From contig NC_079877.1 of NCBI RefSeq assembly GCF_029227915.1, positions 36,111,851-36,175,850 on the forward strand: a stretch of 64,000 bases of DNA. The letters are read 5' to 3'. The DNA comes from Hydractinia symbiolongicarpus (Eukaryota > Cnidaria > Hydrozoa > Anthoathecata > Hydractiniidae). The translations under genes were made by a program, and so were the position numbers. The notes under the pieces were generated by a model. It was given only the letters and a program-made list of their open reading frames with translations. It searched no databases and was not told the origin of the DNA. Below are positions 13,931 through 28,530 of this stretch, in pieces. Numbering within the stretch: position 1 is the first letter of the stretch; the number at the start of each line of letters is the position of its first letter.

Positions 13931-15360
13931 CTGGAAATGAATTTACTCACAGGGTACTTTCTTTGTATACATTCGACTATACGGGCCAAGACCGGGATTT
14001 ACGGGAAATCGCGGGTTTCCGTTTCCGGCGATTAAACTTCTTTTATTCAGCGTCTCATCAAAAGTGAAAACATTTTTGAAAACTACAAGTCTCATGCGTT
14101 TTAGTGGTGAAAAAATAATTTAAAAAATCGTTCGGGAAATGAGTTTACTCACAGGGTACTTTCTTTGTATACATTCGACTATACGGGCTAAGCCCGGGAT
14201 TTACGGGAAATCGTGGGTTTTCGTTTGCCGGAGATTCAAGCTCTTTCATTGAGCGTCTCATCAAAAATGAAAACATTTTTGAAAACTACAAGTCTCATGC
14301 GTTTTAGTGGTGAAAAAATAATTTAAAAAATCGTTCGGGAAATGAGTTTACTCCCTGGGTACTTTCTTTGTATACATTCGACTATACGGGCCAAGCCCGG
14401 GGTTTACGGAAAATCGCGGGTTTTCGTTTGCCGGCTATTAAACATCTTTCATTAAGCGTCTCATCAAAAATGAAAATATTTTTGAAAACTACAGGTCTCA
14501 TGCGTTTTAGTGGTGAAAAATTAATTTAAAAAATCGTTCGGGAAATGAGTTCACTCCCTGGGTACTTTCTTTGTATACTTTTGACTATACGGGCCGAGTC
14601 CGGGATTTACGGGAAATCGCGGGTTTTCGTTTGCCGGCGATTAAACTTCTTTTATTCAGCGTCTCATCAAAAATGTAAACATTTTTAAAAACTACAAGTC
14701 TCATGCGTTTTAGTGGTGAAAAAATAATTTAAAAAATCGTTCGGGAAATGAGTTTACTCCCTGGGCACTTTCTTTGTATACTTTTGACTATACGGGCCAA
14801 GTCCGGGATTTTCGGGAAATCGCGGGTTTTCGTTTGACGGCGATTAAACTTCTTTTATTCAGCGTCTCATCAAAAATGAAAACATTTTTGAAAACTACAA
14901 GTCTCGTGCGTTTTAGTGGTGAAAAAATAATTTAAAAAATCGTTCGGGAAATGGGTTTACTCCCTGGGTACTTTCTTTGTATACTTTTGACTATACGGGC
15001 CGAGTCTGGGATTTACGGGAAATCGCGGGTTTTCGTTTACCGGCGATTAAATTCTTTTATTCAGCGTCTCATCAAAAATGAAATCATTTTTGAAAACTAC
15101 AAGTCTCATGCGTTTTAGTGATAAAAAAATAATTTAAAAAATCGTTCGGGAAATGAGTTTACTCCCTGGGTACTTTCTTTGTACTTTTTTGACTATATGG
15201 GCCGAGTCCGGGACTTACGGGAAATCGCGGGTTTTCGTTTGCCGGCGATTAAACGTCTTTTACTCAGCGTCTCATCAAAAATGAAAAAAATTTTGAAAAC
15301 TACAAGTCTGATGCGTTTTAGTGGTGAAAAGATAATTTAAAAAATCGTTCTGGAAATGAA
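13931..15360 (+). repeat. Satellite stretch without an obvious higher-order unit
   Basis: About seven 203-bp monomers with ordinary substitutions. I see no long near-identical partner elsewhere in the window. It separates the 13-monomer block from the 6/10-monomer block. Confidence 0.5.
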
Positions 15361-18300
15361 TTTACTCACAGGTTACTTTCTTTGTATACATTCGACTATA
15401 CGGGCCAAGCCCGGGATTTACGGGAAATCGCGGGATCTCCTTTGCCGGCGATTAAACTTCTTTCAATAAGCGTCTCTTGAAAAATGAAAACATTTTTGAA
15501 AACTACAAGTCTCATGCGTTTTAGTGGTGAAAAAATAATTTAAAAAATCGTTCGGGAAATGAGTTTACTCCCTGGGTACTTTCTTTGTATACATTCGACT
15601 ATACGGGCCAAGCCCGGGATTTTCGGGAAATCGCGTGTTTTCGTTTGCCGGCGATTAAACGTCTTTCATTCAGCGTCTCATCAAAAATGAAAACAATTTT
15701 GAAAACTACAAGTCTCATGCGTTTTAGTGGTGAGAAGATAATTTAAAAAATCGTTCTGGAAATGAGTTTACTCACAGGGTACTTTCTCTGTATACATTCG
15801 ACTATACGGGCCAAGCCCGGGATTTACAAGAAATCGCGTGTTTTCGTTTGCCGGCGATTAAACCTCTTTCATTAAGCATCTCATTAAAAATGAACACATT
15901 TTTGAAAACTACAAGTCTCATGCGTTTTAGTGGTGAAAAAATAATTTAAAAAATCGTTTGGGAAATGAGTTTACTCCCTGGGTACATTCTTTTTATAGTT
16001 TTGACTATACGGGCCGAGTCCGGGATTTAGGAGAAATCGCGGGTTTTCGTTTGCCGGCGATTAAACTTCTTTTATTCAGCGTCTCATCAAAAATGTAAAC
16101 ATGTTTGAGTATTACAAGTCTCATTAGTTCTTGTGGTGCAGAAATAATTTGAAAAATCGTTCGGGAAATGAGTTTACTCCCTTGGTACTTTCTTTGTACA
16201 ATTTTGACTATACTGGCCGAGTCCGGGATTTACGGGAAATCGCGGGTTGTCGTTTGCCGGCGTTTAAACGTCTTTTATTCAGCGTCTCATCAAAAATGAA
16301 AACAATTTTGAAAACTAAAAGTCTCATGCGTTTTAGTGGTGAGAAGATAATTTAAAAAATCGTTCTGGAAATGAGTTTACTCACAGGGTACTTTCTTTGT
16401 ATACATTCGACTATATGGGCCGAGTCCGGGATTTAGGAGAAATCGTGGGTTTTCGTTTGACGGCGATTAAACTTCTTTTATTCAACGTCTCATCAAAAAT
16501 GCAAATATGTTTGGATATTACAAGTCTCATTAGTTCTTGTGGTGCCGAAATAACTTGAAAAATCGTTCGGGAAATGAGTTTACTCACAGGGTACTTTCTT
16601 TGTATACATTTGACTATACGGGCCAAGCCCGGGATTTACGGGAAATCGCGGGATCTCCTTTGCCGGCGATTAAACTTCTTTCATTAAGCGTCTCTTGAAA
16701 AATGAAAACATTTTTGAAAACTACAAGTCTCATGCGTTTTAGTGGTGAAAAAATAATTTAAAAAATCGTTCGGGAAATGAGTTTACTCCCTGGGTACTTT
16801 CTTTGTATACATTCGACTATACGGGCCAAGCCCGGGATTTTCGGGAAATCGCGTGTTTTCGTTTGCCGGCGATTAAACGTCTTTTATTCAGCGTCTCATC
16901 AAAAATGAAAACAATTTTGAAAACTACAAGTCTCATGCGTTTTAGTGGTGAGAAGATAATTTAAAAAATCGTTCTGGAAATGAGTTTACTCACAGGTTAC
17001 TTTCTTTGTATACATTCGACTATACGGGCCAAGCCCGGGATTTACAAGAAATCGCGTGTTTTCGTTTGCCGGCGATTAAACCTCTTTCATTAAGCATCTC
17101 ATTAAAAATGAACACATTTTTGAAAACTACAAGTCTCATGCGTTTTAGTGGTGAAAAAATAATTTAAAAAATCGTTTGGGAAATGAGTTTACTCCCTGGG
17201 TACATTCTTTTTATAGGTTTTGACTATACGGGCCGAGTCCGGGATTTAGGAGAAATCGCGGGTTTTCGTTTGCCGGCGATTAAACTTCTTTTATTCAGCG
17301 TCTCATCAAAAATGTAAACATGTTTGAGTATTACAAGTCTCATTAGTTCTTGTGGTGCAGAAATAATTTGAAAAATCGTTCGGGAAATGAGTTTACTCCC
17401 TTGGTACTTTCTTTGTACAATTTTGACTATACGGGCCGAGTCCGGGATTTACGGGAAATCGCGGGTTTTCGTTTGCCGGCGTTTAAACGCCTTTTATTCA
17501 GCGTCTCATCAAAAATGAAAACAATTTTGAAAACTAAAAGTCTCATGCGTTTTAGTGGTGAGAAGATAATTTAAAAAATCGTTCTGGAAATGAGTTTACT
17601 CACAGGGTACTTTCTTTGTATACATTCGACTATATGGGCCGAGTCCGGGATTTAGGAGAAGTCGTGGGTTTTCGTTTGACGGCGATTAAACTTCTTTTAT
17701 TCAACGTCTCATCAAATTTGCAAATATGTTTGGATATTACAAGTCTCATTAGTTCTTGTGGTGCCGAAATAACTTGAAAAATCGTTCGGGAAATGAGTTT
17801 ACTCACAGGGTACTTTCTCTGTATACATTCGACTATACGGGCCAAGCCCGGGATTTACAAGAAATCGCGTGTTTTCGTTTGCCGGCGATTAAACCTCTTT
17901 CATTAAGCATCTCATTAAAAATGAACACATTTTTGAAAACTACAAGTCTCATGCGTTTTAGTGGTGAAAAAATAATTTAAAAAATCGTTTGGGAAATGAG
18001 TTTACTCCCTGGGTACATTCTTTTTATAGTTTTGACTATACGGGCCGAGTCCGGCATTTAGGAGAAATCGCGGGTTTTCGTTTGCCGGCGATTAAACTTC
18101 TTTTATTCAGCGTCTCATCAAAAATGTAAACATGTTTGAGTATTACAAGTCTCATTAGTTCTTGTGGTGCAGAAATAATTTGAAAAATCGTTCGGGAAAT
18201 GAGTTTACTCCCTTGGTACTTTCTTTGTACAATTTTGACTATACGGGCCGAGTCCGGGATTTACGGGAAATCGCGGGTTTTCGTTTGCCGGCGTTTAAAC

Positions 18301-20420
18301 GTCTTTTATTCAGCGTCTCATCAAAAATGAAAACAATTTTGAAAACTAAAAGTCTCATGCGTTTTAGTGGTGAGAAGATAATTTAAAAAATCGTTCTGGA
18401 AATGAGTTTACTCACAGGGTACTTTCTTTGTATACATTCGACTATATGGGCCGAGTCCGGGATTTAGGAGAAATCGTGGGTTTTCGTTTGACGGCGATTA
18501 AACTTCTTTTATTCAACGTCTCATCAGAAATGCAAATATGTTTGGATATTACAAGTCTCATTAGTTCTTGTGGTGCCGAAATAACTTGAAAAATCGTTCG
18601 GGAAATGAGTTTACTCACAGGGTACTTTCTTTGTATACTTTCGACTATACGGGCCAAGCCCGGGATTTACGGGAAATCGCGGGATCTCCTTTGCCGGCGA
18701 TTAAACTTCTTTCATTAAGCGTCTCTTGAAAAATAAAAACATTTTTGAAAACTACAAGTCTCATGCGTTTTAGTGGTGAAAAAATAATTTAAAAAATCGT
18801 TCGGGAAATGAGTTTACTCCCTGGGTACTTTCTTTGTATACATTCGACTATACGGGCCAAGCCCGGGATTTTCGGGAAATCGCGTGTTTTCGTTTGCCGG
18901 CGATTAAACGTCTTTTATTCAGCGTCTCATCAAAAATGAAAACAATTTTGAAAACTACAAGTCTCATGCGTTTTAGTGGTGAGAAGATAATTTAAAAAAT
19001 CGTTCTGGAAATGAGTTTACTCACAGGGTACTTTCTCTGTATACATTCGACTATACGGGCCAAGCCCGGGATTTACAAGAAATCGCGTGTTTTCGTTTGC
19101 CGGCGATTAAACCTCTTTCATTAAGCATCTCATTAAAAATGAACACATTTTTGAAAACTACAAGTCTCATGCGTTTTAGTGGTGAAAAAATAATTTAAAA
19201 AATCGTTTGGGAAATGAGTTTACTCCCTGGGTACATTCTTTTTATAGTTTTGACTATACGGGCCGAGTCCGGGATTTAGGAGAAATCGCGGGTTTTCGTT
19301 TGCCGGCGATTAAACTTCTTTTATTCAGCGTCTCATCAAAAATGTAAACATGTTTGAGTATTACAAGTCTCATTAGTTCTTGTGGTGCAGAAATAATTTG
19401 AAAAATCGTTCGGGAAATGAGTTTACTCCCTTGGTACTTTCTTTGTACAATTTTGACTATACGGGCCGAGTCCGGGATTTACGGGAAATCGCGGGTTTTC
19501 GTTTGCCGGCGTTTAAACGTCTTTTATTCAGCGTCTCATCAAAAATGAAAACAATTTTGAAAACTAAAAGTCTCATGCGTTTTAGTGGTGAGAAGATAAT
19601 TTAAAAAATCGTTCTGGAAATGAGTTTACTCACAGGGTACTTTCTTTGTATACATTCGACTATATGGGCCGAGTCCGGGATTTAGGAGAAATCGTGGGTT
19701 TTCGTTTGACGGCGATTAAACTTCTTTTATTCAACGTCTCATCAAAAATGCAAATATGTTTGGATATTACAAGTCTCATTAGTTCTTGTGGTGCCGAAAT
19801 AACTTGAAAAATCGTTCGGGAAATGAGTTTACTCACAGGGTACTTTCTCTGTATACATTCGACTATACGGGCCAAGCCCGGGATTTACAAGAAATCGCGT
19901 GTTTTCGTTTGCCGGCGATTAAACCTCTTTCATTAAGCATCTCATTAAAAATGAACACATTTTTGAAAACTACAAGTCTCATGCGTTTTAGTGGTGAAAA
20001 AATAATTTAAAAAATCGTTTGGGAAATGAGTTTACTCCCTGGGTACATTCTTTTTATACTTTTGACTATACGGGCCGAGTCCGGGATTTAGGAGAAATCG
20101 CGGGTTTTCGTTTGCCGGCGATTAAACTTCTTTTATTCAGCGTCTCATCAGAAATGTGAACATGTTTGAGTATTACAAGTCTCATTAGTTCTTGTGGTGC
20201 AGAAATAATTTGAAAAATCGTTCGGGAAATGAGTTTATTCCCTTGGTACTTTCTTTGTACAATTTTGACTATACGGGCCGAGTCCGGGATTTACGGGAAA
20301 TCGCGGGTTTTCGTTTGCCGGCGTTTAAACGTCTTTTATTCAGCGTCTCATCAAAAATGAAAACAATTTTGAAAACTAAAAGTCTCATGCGTTTTAGTGG
20401 TGAGAAGATAATTTAAAAAA
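15360..20420 (+). repeat. Nested 4-, 6- and 10-monomer higher-order repeats
   Basis: The GGGATCTCCTTTGCC variant occurs at about 15432, 16651 and 18682. A different variant (start of GTGGTGCAGAAATAATTTG) recurs at about 16131, 17350, 18162, 19380 and 20192, giving alternating spacings of 1219, 812, 1218 and 812 bp. The sum, 2030 bp, is a 10-monomer unit built from a 6-monomer and a 4-monomer part. The extra base in the first 1219-bp spacing is an added G in TTTATAGGTTTTGAC near 17213. This block is enriched in the CATTAGTTCTTGTGGTGC-type monomer. Confidence 0.85.
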
Positions 20421-20951
20421 TCGTTCTGGAAATGAATTTACTCACAGGGTACTTTCTTTGTATACATTCGACTATACGGGGCAAGACCGGGATTTACGGG
20501 AAATCGCGGGTTTTCGTTTGCCGGCGTTTAAACTTCTTTTATTCAGCGTCTCATCAAAAATGTTAACATGTTTGAATATTACAAGTCTCATTAGTTCTTG
20601 TGGTGCAGAAATAATTTGAAAAATCGTTCGGGAAATCAGTTTTCTCTCTGGGTACTTTCCTTATATACATTTGACTATACGGGCCAAGCCCGGGATTTAC
20701 GGGAAATCGCGGGTTTTCGTTTCCGGCGATTAAATTTCTTTTATTCAGCGTCTCATCAAAAGTGAAAACATTTTTGAAAACTACAAGTCTCATGCGTTTT
20801 AGTGGTGAAAAAATAATTTAAAAAATCGTTCGGGAAATGAGTTTACACACAGGGTACTTTCTTTGTATGCATTCGACTATACGGGCCAAGCCCGGGATTT
20901 ACGGGAAATCGCGGGTTTTCGTTTGCCGGCGATTAAACTTCTTTTACTCAG

Positions 20952-23900
20952 AGTCTCATCAAAAATGAAAACATTTTTGAAAACTACAAGTCTCATGCGT
21001 TTTAGTGATGAAAAAATAATTTAAAAAATCGTTCGGGAAATGAGTTTACTCCCTGCGTACTTTCTTTGTACACTTTTGACTATACGGGCCGAGTTCGGGA
21101 TTTACGGGAAATCGCAGGTTTTCGTTTGCCGGCGATTAAACGTCTTTTACTCAGCGTCTCATCAAAAATGAAAACAATTTTGAAAACTACAAGTCTCATG
21201 CGTTTTAGTGGTAAAAAGATAATTTAAGAAATCGTTCTGGAAATGAATTTACTCACAGGGTACTTTCTTTGTATACATTCGACTATACGGGCCAAGCCCG
21301 GGATTTACGGGAAATCGCGGGTTCTCGTTTGCCGGCGATTAAACTCCTTTCATTAAGCGACTCATGAAAAATAAAAACATTTTTGAAAATTACAAGTCTC
21401 ATGCGTTTTAGTGGTGAAAAAACAATTTAAAAAATCGTTGGGGAAATGAGATTACTGCCTGGGTACTTTCTTTGTATACTTTTAACTATACGGGCCGATA
21501 CCTGGATTTAGGGAAAACTGGGGATTTTCGTTTGCCGGTGATTAAACTTCTTTTATTCAGCGTCTCATCAAAAATGAAAACATTTTTAAAAACGACAAGT
21601 TTCATTCGTTCTAGTGGTGCAAAAATAATTTGAAAAATCGTTTGGGAAATCAGTTTACTCCCTGGGTACTTTCTTTATCTACATTTGACTATACGGGCCC
21701 AGACCGGGATTTACGGGAAATAGCGGGTTATCATTTGCCGGCGATTAAACCTCTTTCATTCAGCGTCTCATTAAAAATGAAAACACTTTTGAAAACTAAA
21801 AGTCTCTTGCATTTTAGTGGTGAAAAAATGATTTAAAAAATCGTTCGGGAAATGAGTTTACTCCCTGAGTACTTCCTTTTTATACTTTTGACTATTGAGG
21901 CCGAGTCCGGGATTTAGGGAAAATTGCCGATTTTCGTTTGCCGGCGATTAAACCCCTTTCATTAAGCGTCTCATCAAAAATGAAAACATTCCTGAAAACT
22001 ACAAGTCTCATGCGTTTTAGTGGTGAAAAAATAATTTAAAAAATCGTTCGGGAAATAAGTTTACTTCCTGGGTACTTTCTCTGTATACTTTTGACTATAC
22101 GGGCCGAGTCCGGGATTTACGGGAAATCGCGGGTTTTCGTTTGCCGGCGATTAAACTTCTTTTATTCAGCGTCTCATCAAAAATAAAAACATTTTTGAAA
22201 ACTACAAGTCTCATGCGTTTTAGTGTTGAAAAAATAATTTAAAAAATCGTTCGGGAAATGAGTTTACTCCCTGGGTACTTTCTTTGTATACCTTTGGCTA
22301 TACGGGCCGAGTCCGGGATTTACGGGAAATCCCTGGTTTTCGTTTTCCGGCGATTAAACTTCTTTTATTCAGCGTCTCATCAAAAATGAAAACATTCCTG
22401 AAAACTACAAGTCTCATGCCTTTTAGTGGTGAAAAAATCATTTAAAAAATCGTTAAAGAAATAAGTTTACTCCCTGGGTACTTTCTTTGTATACTTTTGA
22501 CTATACGGGCCGAGTCCGGGATTTACGGGAAATCGCGGGTTTTCGTTTGCCGGCGATTAAACTTCTTTTATTCAGCGTCTCATCAAAAATGAAAACATTT
22601 TTCAAAACTACAAGTCTCACGCGTTTTAGTGGTGAAAAAATAATTTAAAAAATCGTTCGGGAAATGAGTTTACTCTCTGGGTACTTTCTTTGTATACTTT
22701 TGACTATACGGGCCGAGTGTGGGATTTACGGGAAATCGCGGGTTTTCGTTTACCGGCGATTAAACTTCTTTTATTCAGCGTCTCATCAAAAATGAAAACA
22801 TTTTTGAAAACTACAAGTCTCATGCGTTTTAGTGATGAAAAAATAATTTAAAAAATCGTTCGGGAAATGAGTTTACTCCCTGCGTACTTTCTTTGTACAC
22901 TTTTGACTATACGGGCCGAGTTCGGGATTTACGGGAAATCGCAGGTTTTCGTTTGCCGGCGATTAAACGTCTTTTACTCAGCGTCTCATCAAAAATGAAA
23001 ACAATTTTGAAAACTACAAGTCTCATGCGTTTTAGTGGTAAAAAGATAATTTAAGAAATCGTTCTGGAAATGAATTTACTCACAGGGTACTTTCTTTGTA
23101 TACATTCGACTATACGGGCCAAGCCCGGGATTTACGGGAAATCGCGGGTTCTCGTTTGCCGGCGATTAAACTCCTTTCATTAAGCGACTCATGAAAAATA
23201 AAAACATTTTTGAAAATTACAAGTCTCATGCGTTTTAGTGGTGAAAAAACAATTTAAAAAATCGTTGGGGAAATGAGATTACTGCCTGGGTACTTTCTTT
23301 GTATACTTTTAACTATACGGGCCGATACCTGGATTTAGGGAAAACTGGGGATTTTCGTTTGCCGGTGATTAAACTTCTTTTATTCAGCGTCTCATCAAAA
23401 ATGAAAACATTTTTAAAAACGACAAGTTTCATTCGTTCTAGTGGTGCAAAAATAATTTGAAAAATCGTTTGGGAAATCAGTTTACTCCCTGGGTACTTTC
23501 TTTATCTACATTTGACTATACGGGCCCAGACCGGGATTTACGGGAAATAGCGGGTTATCATTTGCCGGCGATTAAACCTCTTTCATTCAGCGTCTCATTA
23601 AAAATGAAAACACTTTTGAAAACTAAAAGTCTCTTGCATTTTAGTGGTGAAAAAATGATTTAAAAAATCGTTCGGGAAATGAGTTTACTCCCTGAGTACT
23701 TCCTTTTTATACTTTTGACTATTGAGGCCGAGTCCGGGATTTAGGGAAAATTGCCGATTTTCGTTTGCCGGCGATTAAACCCCTTTCATTAAGCGTCTCA
23801 TCAAAAATGAAAACATTCCTGAAAACTACAAGTCTCATGCGTTTTAGTGGTGAAAAAATAATTTAAAAAATCGTTCGGGAAATAAGTTTACTTCCTGGGT

Positions 23901-24297
23901 ACTTTCTCTGTATACTTTTGACTATACGGGCCGAGTCCGGGATTTACGGGAAATCGCGGGTTTTCGTTTGCCGGCGATTAAACTTCTTTTATTCAGCGTC
24001 TCATCAAAAATAAAAACATTTTTGAAAACTACAAGTCTCATGCGTTTTAGTGTTGAAAAAATAATTTAAAAAATCGTTCGGGAAATGAGTTTACTCCCTG
24101 GGTACTTTCTTTGTATACCTTTGGCTATACGGGCCGAGTCCGGGATTTACGGGAAATCCCTGGTTTTCGTTTTCCGGCGATTAAACTTCTTTTATTCAGC
24201 GTCTCATCAAAAATGAAAACATTCCTGAAAACTACAAGTCTCATGCCTTTTAGTGGTGAAAAAATCATTTAAAAAATCGTTAAAGAAATAAGTTTAC
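20952..24297 (+). repeat. 9-monomer higher-order repeat, 1827-bp period
   Basis: From about 20952 the sequence is repeated exactly 1827 bp (9 x 203) later. CTGCGTAC near 21054 recurs near 22881, and the unusual CCGATACCTGGATTTAGGG near 21496 recurs near 23323. The match ends near 22470/24297, where CTCCCTGGG becomes CTCGCAGGG. Copy 1 is complete and copy 2 partial. Several monomers here (27.1-28.1 kb also) share the same private variants, showing a third, more distant relative. Confidence 0.85.
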
Positions 24298-27200
24298 TCG
24301 CAGGGTACTTTCTTTGTATACTTTTGACTATACGGGCCGAGTCCGGGATTTACGGGAAATCGCGTGTTTTCGTTTGCCGGCGATTAAACTTCTTTTATTC
24401 AGCGTCTCATTAAAAATGAAAACATTTTTGAAAACTACAAGTCTCATGCCTTCTAGTGGTGAAAAAATAATTTAAAAAAACGTTTGGGAAATGAGTTTAC
24501 TCCCTGGGTACTATCTTTGTATATATTCGACTATACGGGCCTAGGTCGGGATTTACGGGAAATCGCGTGTTTTCGTTTGCCGGCGAACCTCTATCATTAA
24601 GCGTTTCATCAAAAATGAAAACATTTTTGAAAACTACAAATCTCATGCGTTTTAGTGGTGAAAAAATTATTTAAAAAATCGTTCGGGAAATGAGTTTACT
24701 CCCTGAGTACTTCCTTTGTATACTTTTGATTATACAAGCCGAGTCCGGGATTTATGGAAAATTGCGGATTTTCGTTTGCCGGCGATTAAACTTCTTTCAT
24801 TAAGCGTCTCATGAAAAAAGAAAACATTTTTGAAAACTACAAGTCTCATGCCTTCTAGTGGTGAAAAAATAATTTAAAAAAACGTTTGGGAAATGAGTTT
24901 ACTCCCTGGGTACTTTCTTTGTATATATTCGACTATACGGGCCTAGCTCGGGATTTACGGGAAATCGCTAGTTTTCGTTTGCCGGCGATTAAACCTCTTT
25001 CATTAAGCGTCTCATCAAAAATGAAAACATTTTTGAAAACTACAAGTCTCATGCGTTTTAGTGGCGAAAAATAATTTAAAAAATCGTTCTGGAAATGAGT
25101 TTACTCCCTGAGTACTTTCTTTGTATAGTTTTGACTATACGGGATGAGTCCGGGATTTACGGGAAATCGCTGGTTTTCGTTTGCCGGCGATTAAACTTCT
25201 TTTATTCAGCGTCTCATCAAAAATGAAAACATTCCTGAAAACTACAAGTCTCATGCCTTTTAGTGGTGAAAAAATAATTTAAAAAATCGTTTTAAGAAAT
25301 AAGTTTACTCCCTGGGTACTTTCTTTGTATACTTTTGACTATACGGGCCGAGTCCGGGATTTACGGGAAATCGCGGGTTTTCGTTTGCCGGCGATTAAAC
25401 TTCTTTTATTCAGCGTCTCATCAAAAATGAAAACATTTTTGAAAACTACAAGTCTCATGCGTTTTAGTGGTAAAAAGATGATTTAAAAAATCGTTCTGGA
25501 AATGAGTTTACTCACAGGGTACTTTCTTTGTATACATTCGACTATACGGGCCAAGCCCGGGATTTACGGGAATTCGCGGGTTTTCGTTTGCCAGCGATTA
25601 AACCTCTTTCATTAAGCGTCTAATCAAAAAAGAAAACATTTTTGAAAACTACAAGTCTCATGCCTTCTAGTGGTGAAAAAATAATTTAAAAAAACGTTTG
25701 GGAAATGAGTTTACTCCCTGGGTACTTTCTTTGTATATATTCGACTATACGGGCCTAGGTCGGGATTTACGGGAAATCGCGTGTTTTCGTTTGCCGGCGA
25801 TTAAACCTCTATCATTAAGCGTCTCATCAAAAATGAAAACATTTTTGAAAACTACAAATCTCATGCGTTTTAGTGGTGAAAAAATTATTTAAAAAATCGT
25901 TCGGGAAATGAGTTTACTCCCTGAGTACTTCCTTTGTATACTTTTGATTATACAAGCCGAGTCCGGGATTTAGGGAAAATTGCGGATTTTCGTTTGCCGG
26001 CGATTAAACTTCTTTTATTCAGCGTCTCATCAAAAATGAAAACATTTTTGAAAACGACAAGTCTCATTCGTTCTAGTGGTGCAGAAATAATTTGAAAAAT
26101 CGTTCGGGAAAAGAGTTTACTCCCTGGGTACTTTCTTTATATACATTCGACTATACGGGCCAAGCCCGGAATTTACGGGAAATCGCGGGTTTTCGTTTGC
26201 CGGCGATTAAACCTCCTTCATTCAGCGTCTTATCAAAAATAAAAAGACTTTTGAAAACTACGAGTCTCATGCGTTTTAGTGGTGAAAAAATTATTTAAAA
26301 AATCGTTCGGGAAATAAGTTTACTCCCTGAGTACTTCCTTTGTATACTTTTGACTATACAAGCCGAGTCTGGGATTTAGGGAAAATCGCGGGTTTTCGTT
26401 TGCCGGCGATTAAACTTCTTTTATACAGCGTCTCATCAAAAATGAAAACATTTTTGAAAACTACAAGTCTCATGCGTTTTAGTGGTGAAAAAACAATTTA
26501 AAAAATCGTTAGGGAAATGAGTTTACTGCCTGGGTACTTTCTTTGTATACTTTTAACTATACGGGCCGAGGCCGGGATTTAGGGAAAACTGGGGATTTTC
26601 GTTTGCCGGTGATTAAACTTCTTTTATTCAACGTCTCATCAAAAATGAAAACATTTTTGAAAACGACAAGTCTCATTCGTTCTAGTGGTGCAGAAATAAT
26701 TTGAAAAATCGTTCGGGAAATGAGTTTACTCCCTGGGTACTTTCTTTATATACATTCGACTATACGGGCCAAGCCCGGAATTTACGGGAAATCGCGGGTT
26801 TTCGTTTGCCGGCGATTAAACCTCCTTCATTCAGCGTCTCATCAAAAATAAAAAGACTTCTGAAAACTACAAGTCTCATGCGTTTTAGTGGTGAAAAAAT
26901 TATTTAAAAAATCGTTCGGGAAATGAGTTTACTCCCTGAGTACTTCCTTTGTATACTTTTGACTATACAAGCCGAGTCTGGGATTTAGGGAAAATCGCGG
27001 GTTTTCGTTTGCCGGCGATTAAACTTCTTTTATACAGCGTCTCATCAAAAATGAAAACATTTTTGAAAACTACAAGTCTCATGCGTTTTAGTGGTGAAAA
27101 AACAATTTAAAAAATCGTTGGGGAAATGAGTTTACTGCCTGGGTACTTTCTTTGTATACTTTTAACTATACGGGCCGAGGCCGGGATTTAGGGAAAACTG

Positions 27201-28530
27201 GGGATTTTCGTTTGCCGGTGATTAAACTTCTTTTATTCAGCGTCTCATCAAAAATGAAAACATTTTTAAAAACGACAAGTTTCATTCGTTTTAGTGGTGC
27301 AAAAATAATTTGAAAAATCGTTTGGGAAATCAGTTTACTCCCTAGGTACTTTCTTTATATACATTTGACTATACGGGCCCAGACCGGGATTTACGGGAAA
27401 TAGCGGGTTATCATTTGCCGGCGATTAAACCTCTTTCATTCAGCGTCTCATTAAAAATGAAAACACTTTTGAAAACTAAAAGTCTCTTGCGTTTTAGTGG
27501 TGAAAAAATGATTTAAAAAATCGTTCGGGAAATGAGTTTACTCCCTGAGTACTTCCTTTTTATACTTTAGACTATTGAGGCCGAGTCCGGGATTTAGGGA
27601 AAATTGCCGATTTTCGTTTGCCGGCGATTAAACCCCTTTCATTAAGCGTCTCATCAAAAATGAAAACATTCCTGAAAACTACAAGTCTCATGCGTTTTAG
27701 TGGTGAAAAAATAATTTAAAAAATCGTTCGGGAAATAAGTTTACTTCCTGGGTACTTTCTCTGTGTACTTTTGACTATACGGGCCGAGTCCGGGATTTAC
27801 GGGAAATCGCGGGTTTTCGTTTGCCGGCGATTAAACTTCTTTTATTCAGCGTCTCATCAAAAATAAAAACATTTTTGAAAACTACAAGTCTCATGCGTTT
27901 TAGTGTTGAAAAAATAATTTAAAAAATCGTTCGGGAAATGAGTTTACTCCCTGGGTACTTTCTTTGTATACCTTTGGCTATACGGGCCGAGTCCGGGATT
28001 TACGGGAAATCCCTGGTTTTCGTTTTCCGGCGATTAAACTTCTTTTATTCAGCATCTCATCAAAAATAAAAACATTCCTGAAAACTACAAGTCTCATGCC
28101 TTTTAGTGGTGAAAAAATCATTTAAAAAATCGTTAAAGAAATAAGTTTACTCCCTGGGTACTTTCTTTGTATACTTTTGACTATACGGGCCGAGTCTGGG
28201 ATTTACGGGAAATCGCGGGTTTTCGTTTGCCGGCGATTAAACTTCTTTTATTCAGCGTCTCATCAAAAATGAAAACATTTTTCAAAACTACAAGTCTCAC
28301 GCGTTTTAGTGGTAAAAAGATGATTTAAAAAATCGTTCTGGAAATGAGTTTACTCACAGGGTACTTTCTTTGTATACATTCGACTATACGGGCCAAGCCC
28401 GGGATTTACGGGAATTCGCGGGTTTTCGTTTGCCAGCGATTAAACCTCTTTCATTAAGCGTCTCATGAAAAAAGAAAACATTTTTGAAAACTACAAGTCT
28501 CATGCCTTCTAGTGGTGAAAAAATAATTTA
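24298..28530 (+). repeat. Mixed satellite stretch with short local duplications
   Basis: Ordinary monomers with local copies: a GTGGTGCAGAAATAATTTG-type monomer near 26080 is repeated 609 bp later near 26689 (three-monomer offset). One monomer near 24585 has lost 4 bp (GCGAACCTCT in place of GCGATTAAACCTCT). The 27.1-28.1 kb part resembles the 9-monomer unit of 21-24 kb. Confidence 0.6.
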